A DNA stretch of 41,001 bases from IMG/VR virus record IMGVR_UViG_3300037318_000083, positions 1 to 41,001 of that record. One strand, 5' to 3'. The notes beneath the pieces were generated by a model, which searched no databases, was not told where the DNA came from, and was given only the letters and a program-made list of their open reading frames with translations. This DNA is from a virus. This document shows, piece after piece, positions 37,534 through 41,001 of the stretch (within the stretch, counting starts at the first letter, position 1; every line of letters begins with the position of its first letter). The position numbers and the translations under genes were made by a program.

Positions 37534-38034
37534 ATGAGCGAATCCGAACCAGAACCCACCATGACGGGCGGTCGTCCCGAGAATTGGGACGAAATGACCG
37601 ACGAGGAAAGGAAAGAGTGGGCCGATCAACGTGAGGCCGAGCTACACGACGCGGCGAACGAGGCGGCCCAACTTTCCGACGACGAACAAGCGGCCTTGGA
37701 TGCCCTTTCCGAGTCGTCGGACAAGCGGACGGCGGTAACACTTCGCGGCGGCGACGAGGTTGAGGTGAAGACGTACCTCAACGCCCGGATGGAAGACAAC
37801 TTCCAAGAAATCACGGAGAACCGCGACGACTTGTCAAGGATTCGGTCCGTCTTGGTGGAATCCCTTTCGTGGATCATCGAAACGGAACCGTACGATTCGG
37901 AACGCTTGTGGCGAGTCTACGCGGACGAGTACGGCACCATGTCACTCGCCGAGGAGTTTTTCGTGTGTGTCGAACCCGTCATGGACAGCATCGAAGACGC
38001 CGAGGTGGCGCAACGCTTTCGCACGGACAAATAG
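37534..38034 (+). CDS. tail assembly chaperone (gpG-like)
   Basis: 166 aa, acidic and helical. An N-terminal disordered part is followed by VTLRGGDEVEVKTYLNARM, then a helical core ending in DAEVAQRFRTDK. It lies between tail tube and tape measure where phages encode gpG and its frameshift extension. The next frame, open from about 38030, is +1 relative to this gene, so a G-T fusion is possible; no classical slippery heptamer is seen near the end. Confidence 0.75.
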   Translation: MSESEPEPTMTGGRPENWDEMTDEERKEWADQREAELHDAANEAAQLSDDEQAALDALSESSDKRTAVTLRGGDEVEVKTYLNARMEDNFQEITENRDDLSRIRSVLVESLSWIIETEPYDSERLWRVYADEYGTMSLAEEFFVCVEPVMDSIEDAEVAQRFRTDK

Positions 38035-38038
38035 GGGC

Positions 38039-38191
38039 GTGTTGCTCTACCAAGTGGTGAGCGACACGGGTCTCACCCCCGGCGAGGTGTTGACACTCCC
38101 ACCGACCGAACAAGCGTTCTTGTTCGCCGCCCGGAGTGAGGTGAACCAACGCGAGAACGAACGAAACCGGAATCGAAATCGAACGAGGTAA
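38039..38191 (+). CDS. tail assembly chaperone second part (gpT-like), separate or by frameshift
   Basis: About 50 aa from GTG 38039 (LLYQVVSDTGLTPGEVLTLP, then EQAFLFAARSEVNQREN), ending in Asn/Arg repeats. It could start independently five bases after the G-like stop or be reached by a +1/-2 shift. It ends four bases before the tape measure ATG. The sequence resembles T-type domains with a PPTEQAFLFAA helix. Confidence 0.6.
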   Translation: MLLYQVVSDTGLTPGEVLTLPPTEQAFLFAARSEVNQRENERNRNRNRTR

Positions 38192-38194
38192 CAC

Positions 38195-39622
38195 ATGGCG
38201 TCCGACGAAATCTACGAATTGGTAATCCGTATGCGCCCGGAGGGCGCCGAGGAAACGCAAGACACCTTGGAGGAGGCCCAAGAGACGTTTGAGGAAACCG
38301 CCGAGACGGCCGAAGAAGAAGCGGGTATCCTTGATCGGTTCGCCCGACGCTGGCGCGGCGCCATGACGGTAATCGCCGCTTCGCTGGCGGTCGTTTCGTC
38401 AGCGTTGCTGGCGAATATGCCCATCGTCTCGGACTTGATGGACGGGCTTCGGGCGATAGTGGAAGCCACCGCCCTCGTCATAGACGACAAGCTCCGTCCC
38501 GCGTTGGAACCCCTCGTCAACGACATGTTCGCACTCGCCGAGGCGATTGGAAACCGCGACGGGGAAGGGGTCTTGGCCGCACTCGACTCGATGGAAGACA
38601 CCTTGAACGACCTTCGGGACGCCGCGGCGAATATCGTCGTGGACATAATCTTCACGCTACCCGACATTGGTCGTCTACTCCTTGAACGCGCAACGCCCGA
38701 GACGTTCATTGAGGGCTTTGAGGAGTTTATCCTCAATCTCCCGGGCGTCCGAATCGCCGGCGCCCTCGCCCGCCGTCTCTTCGGGATGCTACCCGAGCAG
38801 ACACAAGAACACTTGTCCGAGTCGATGGAATTTGTGAGTGAGTTTGCCGACTGGTTGATCGACAAATTCACCGGCGTCCGACTCGACGTAGACACGTCGT
38901 GGGGCGACATATACCAAACGATCAACGACTATATCGGCCGAATAGGCAACGTTGTTCAAGATATGGGCGTCGACATACCGGGCATGATCCGCGGGCTGAC
39001 CGAAACCGGGCGCGAACATTTCGACGCGTTTGTCGAGCGTGTCATCACCACGTTTACCGACTGGCGGGACGACCTAACCGAGTTGGTTGACGACACCATA
39101 GAGCGTGCCGAAACCCGCTTTACCAACTTCCGCGCGTGGGTCAACGAGGTAATCCCCGACTTCGGTGACACGTTTGGCCGACTCGGCACCACGATCAAAA
39201 ATCGGTTCATTGGGCCACTTGAACAAGCGTTCTCGCGGGCCATGTCGATAGTCGCCACACTTCGGGAAAAGGCCAACGAGGCTATCGACATAGTGTCCGG
39301 CCTCACCGGCATCGACCTACGCGGAATCGGTGAAACGATACAAGACGCCTTCCGCGGAATCGGCGGTGCGGTCGGCATCGACATAGGCGGATACCAAACC
39401 GGGGGGCGTGTGACCGGGACGGGACTTGCAATGGTTCACGCAGGCGAGACCATCGAACCCGCCAGCGTCGAGCGGACGGGCGACCCGAACCGCGGGAGTA
39501 ACCGCTTCGCCGAGCGTCAGCAAATGGTGATTCGGTTTGAACCGCGCCAGTTTGAACAATTTATGTCGGCCGAGTTGGAGAACGCCCCCGCGAACACGGG
39601 CCGAGGCTCGGGGCCGAGGTGA
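38195..39622 (+). CDS. tape measure protein
   Basis: 475 aa. N-terminal Glu-rich coiled coil (ETQDTLEEAQETFEETAETAEEE as spaced heptads), hydrophobic helices (~50-75, with VIAASLAVVSSALLANMPIV), long helices through the middle, and a Gly-rich end (GGYQTGGRVTGTGLAMVHAGE) typical of tape measure C-termini. At ~1.5 angstrom per residue it would specify a tail of about 70 nm. The length is short for the class. Confidence 0.85.
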   Translation: MASDEIYELVIRMRPEGAEETQDTLEEAQETFEETAETAEEEAGILDRFARRWRGAMTVIAASLAVVSSALLANMPIVSDLMDGLRAIVEATALVIDDKLRPALEPLVNDMFALAEAIGNRDGEGVLAALDSMEDTLNDLRDAAANIVVDIIFTLPDIGRLLLERATPETFIEGFEEFILNLPGVRIAGALARRLFGMLPEQTQEHLSESMEFVSEFADWLIDKFTGVRLDVDTSWGDIYQTINDYIGRIGNVVQDMGVDIPGMIRGLTETGREHFDAFVERVITTFTDWRDDLTELVDDTIERAETRFTNFRAWVNEVIPDFGDTFGRLGTTIKNRFIGPLEQAFSRAMSIVATLREKANEAIDIVSGLTGIDLRGIGETIQDAFRGIGGAVGIDIGGYQTGGRVTGTGLAMVHAGETIEPASVERTGDPNRGSNRFAERQQMVIRFEPRQFEQFMSAELENAPANTGRGSGPR

Positions 39623-39625
39623 ACC

Positions 39626-40480
39626 ATGACGAGCGTGACGGTCTCGCGCGGAAGCCGCTCGGTGACGTTCGACGTGTACGAGTCACCCGGCGGGCTTCAT
39701 ATCGCCCGGGACGTGGGCAAGCCGGACTCTCGCGTCTACCGCGTCGGTCGTGACGACCCCCGGTACGTGGACAACCGGGCACCGTTGGAAGCGTACACGG
39801 TCGTCGGACAACTCGTCGGCGACGGGGCGTACGAAGACGCCCGCACACTCGCCGAAGATATTGTCAAGGCACACTCGGGGGGCACCAACGCGACGTTGGA
39901 CTTGAGCGCCGTAAGTGGCCTTACGTCGAAGGCGGTCGGATTCACCGGCGACCGGGCGCTTCGGTTGGGCTACCCACCGGGACAAGGCGAGTGGGTGAGT
40001 CTTCAACTCACGGCTATGGTCGTTGGCAACACCATCGGCGGGACCACACAAGGCGACGCCGGGTCGGGCCAGTCGTCGGTCACTGGCGAGGTGACGCTTT
40101 CGTCCGACTCACACAGCGTCGAACTTGTAAACAACATCGACATGGAACGCCGGTGCGGACGCCCGGACAACAAGTCCCGATTCACCGCCGAAGACGAGGC
40201 GTACATCGTAGACCGCCAGCGAGCGAGTCACGACGAGTTTGAGCTTTCCGGCTTGTGGCGCACGGACGCCGCGACCACACAAGACACCTTGGTAGAAAAC
40301 ATCCTCAAACCGAAGCTCGGATCGGGGTCGCTCACGTTGGACTTCAACGGGCACTACGGACTCGGGTCGTACCAAGTGGCCGCGGTCGATCCGCGGTCGG
40401 CCCGCGTGTCGTGGTCGGCGGGCGAGGCTGGTATGGTCCGTCTCGAAAGTCTCACACTAACGGTGGTGGATAATCAATGA
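39626..40480 (+). CDS. distal tail (Dit-like) protein
   Basis: 284 aa. Strands and a helix in the first half (SVTFDVYESPGG, LEAYTVVGQLVGDGAYEDAR), a region GSGSLTLDFNGHYGLGSYQV, and an end MVRLESLTLTVVDNQ. This is the position of Dit between tape measure and hub; YxVxGxxxGDGAYEDA resembles the small phage motif where a loop is replaced by a helix. Overlaps the hub gene by four bases. Confidence 0.72.
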   Translation: MTSVTVSRGSRSVTFDVYESPGGLHIARDVGKPDSRVYRVGRDDPRYVDNRAPLEAYTVVGQLVGDGAYEDARTLAEDIVKAHSGGTNATLDLSAVSGLTSKAVGFTGDRALRLGYPPGQGEWVSLQLTAMVVGNTIGGTTQGDAGSGQSSVTGEVTLSSDSHSVELVNNIDMERRCGRPDNKSRFTAEDEAYIVDRQRASHDEFELSGLWRTDAATTQDTLVENILKPKLGSGSLTLDFNGHYGLGSYQVAAVDPRSARVSWSAGEAGMVRLESLTLTVVDNQ

Positions 40481-41001
40481 CAAGCCCAACCGAGTGGCGG
40501 ATCGTTCGACAACCGAGCGGGACAGTAGAAGCGGACTTGTTCGACATTGAGACCGTCGAAGCGTACAACCGCTACGCGTCCCACTTCACCGCGTGGATAG
40601 ACGACCCGGCGGGCGACAAGGCCGCCGACTACCCACGGGGGCAACGGGCGACCGTGGAATACTCAACGGACGGCGGATCGACGTGGACGGTCAAACAAGC
40701 GGGCTTCGTCCAACGGCCCGACGACGGGAACAGCCTCGGGACGGGCTTGTTCAAGTGCCTGTTCATCGGGTACGATCACTTCTTGCGCCGCGAACCCGTC
40801 TACGAAGACTTCAACTCGGTGTCCATCTCGACGGCACTTCAAACGCTTGTCGAACAGCATACGCCGGTCAACTACGTCGCCGGGAACATCGACATACTCA
40901 ACGACGCCACCGTCTCGCGGAACTTCGTCGGCGAGCGTGCGGACGAGGTACTGTCGTGGTTGTCCCAAGCCTCGGGCGGGGAACGATTCGGGGTCAACGA
41001 C
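40477..41001 (+). CDS. tail hub / tail-associated protein, N-terminal part (continues at 1)
   Basis: Begins MTSPTEWRIVRQPSGTVEAD and is open to the window end; the reading frame continues at base 2 after the 70-bp overlap. The first ~175 residues look like a baseplate hub domain: ASHFTAWIDDPAGDKAADYP, TVEYSTDGGSTWTVKQAGFV, GYDHFLRREPVYEDF and VSISTALQTLVEQH, similar in layout to gp27-like proteins. The joined protein is about 674 aa. ATG overlaps the Dit-like stop by four bases. Confidence 0.78.
   Translation, partial: MTSPTEWRIVRQPSGTVEADLFDIETVEAYNRYASHFTAWIDDPAGDKAADYPRGQRATVEYSTDGGSTWTVKQAGFVQRPDDGNSLGTGLFKCLFIGYDHFLRREPVYEDFNSVSISTALQTLVEQHTPVNYVAGNIDILNDATVSRNFVGERADEVLSWLSQASGGERFGVND
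40932..41001. repeat. terminal direct repeat, right copy
   Basis: 69 of 70 bases equal 1-70 (C at 40971 versus G at 40). See the left copy. Confidence 0.9.

Noticed and set aside
1-41001. Integrase or lysogeny module
   Set aside because: No tyrosine or serine recombinase motif was found in any convincing frame, so a temperate life style is not supported.

Overview
The window is essentially one complete genome of a tailed virus (Caudoviricetes) of a halophilic archaeon. The evidence is GC-rich DNA, very acidic proteins, archaeal TATA-type promoters placed for leaderless transcripts, many tiny zinc-ribbon proteins, and a full HK97-type head and tail gene set (small and large terminase, portal, MuF-like protein, protease/scaffold, decoration protein, major capsid, tail tube, tape measure, tail hub). 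The first 70 bases recur as the last 70 with a single synonymous mismatch, so the molecule is circular or circularly permuted with a unit of about 40,931 bp. The tail-hub gene (40477 through the join to 1570) is split only by the window edges. No sheath gene was recognised, so a siphovirus-like particle is most likely. No integrase and no DNA polymerase were recognised. | Layout: 1-2867 (+) holds the tail hub C-terminal part, a tail fibre and a small membrane protein. 2874-15916 (-) is the early/replication arm: a zinc-finger/HTH/S1 regulator, a dense run of 50-140 aa zinc-ribbon proteins, a membrane module (SPFH/prohibitin-like protein, lipoprotein, coiled-coil membrane protein), an unrecognised 371-aa protein, a PrimPol-type primase, an SF1 UvrD-like helicase and a 300-aa companion. 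15917-16633 is the only long gap, lying between the divergent arms, with a promoter/operator and a large imperfect hairpin; it is the best origin candidate. 16634-40480 (+) is the late arm: terminase, adhesin block, portal, three overlapping MuF-region genes, membrane proteins, protease, decoration, capsid, tRNA-Gln(UUG), connectors, tail tube, assembly chaperones, tape measure and distal tail. | Two regulatory codes are visible. Many late genes have a CTAAG-type element 28-29 bp before the ATG, followed by CTTG, making AAG-N4-CTTG. The same dyad AAGNNNNCTT is scattered over 50 times through the genome, also inside genes on both strands. Early promoters share another motif, GTGCCTACCCA, usually between TATA box and start, sometimes as an inverted repeat; this looks like an operator. 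| The most interesting gene cluster is 25840-30429. Between portal and MuF-like protein lie a predicted HExxH metalloprotease and a protein ending in a GNAT-like acetyltransferase domain. Both carry a repeated GPRGGWYY linker, and the second has an internally duplicated domain. This looks like a modular cargo/effector cassette that could be packaged and delivered with the DNA. Second is the virus-encoded prohibitin-like membrane module at 7379-8675. Third is a pair of related ~85-bp hairpin elements (16125-16209 and 35015-35103).
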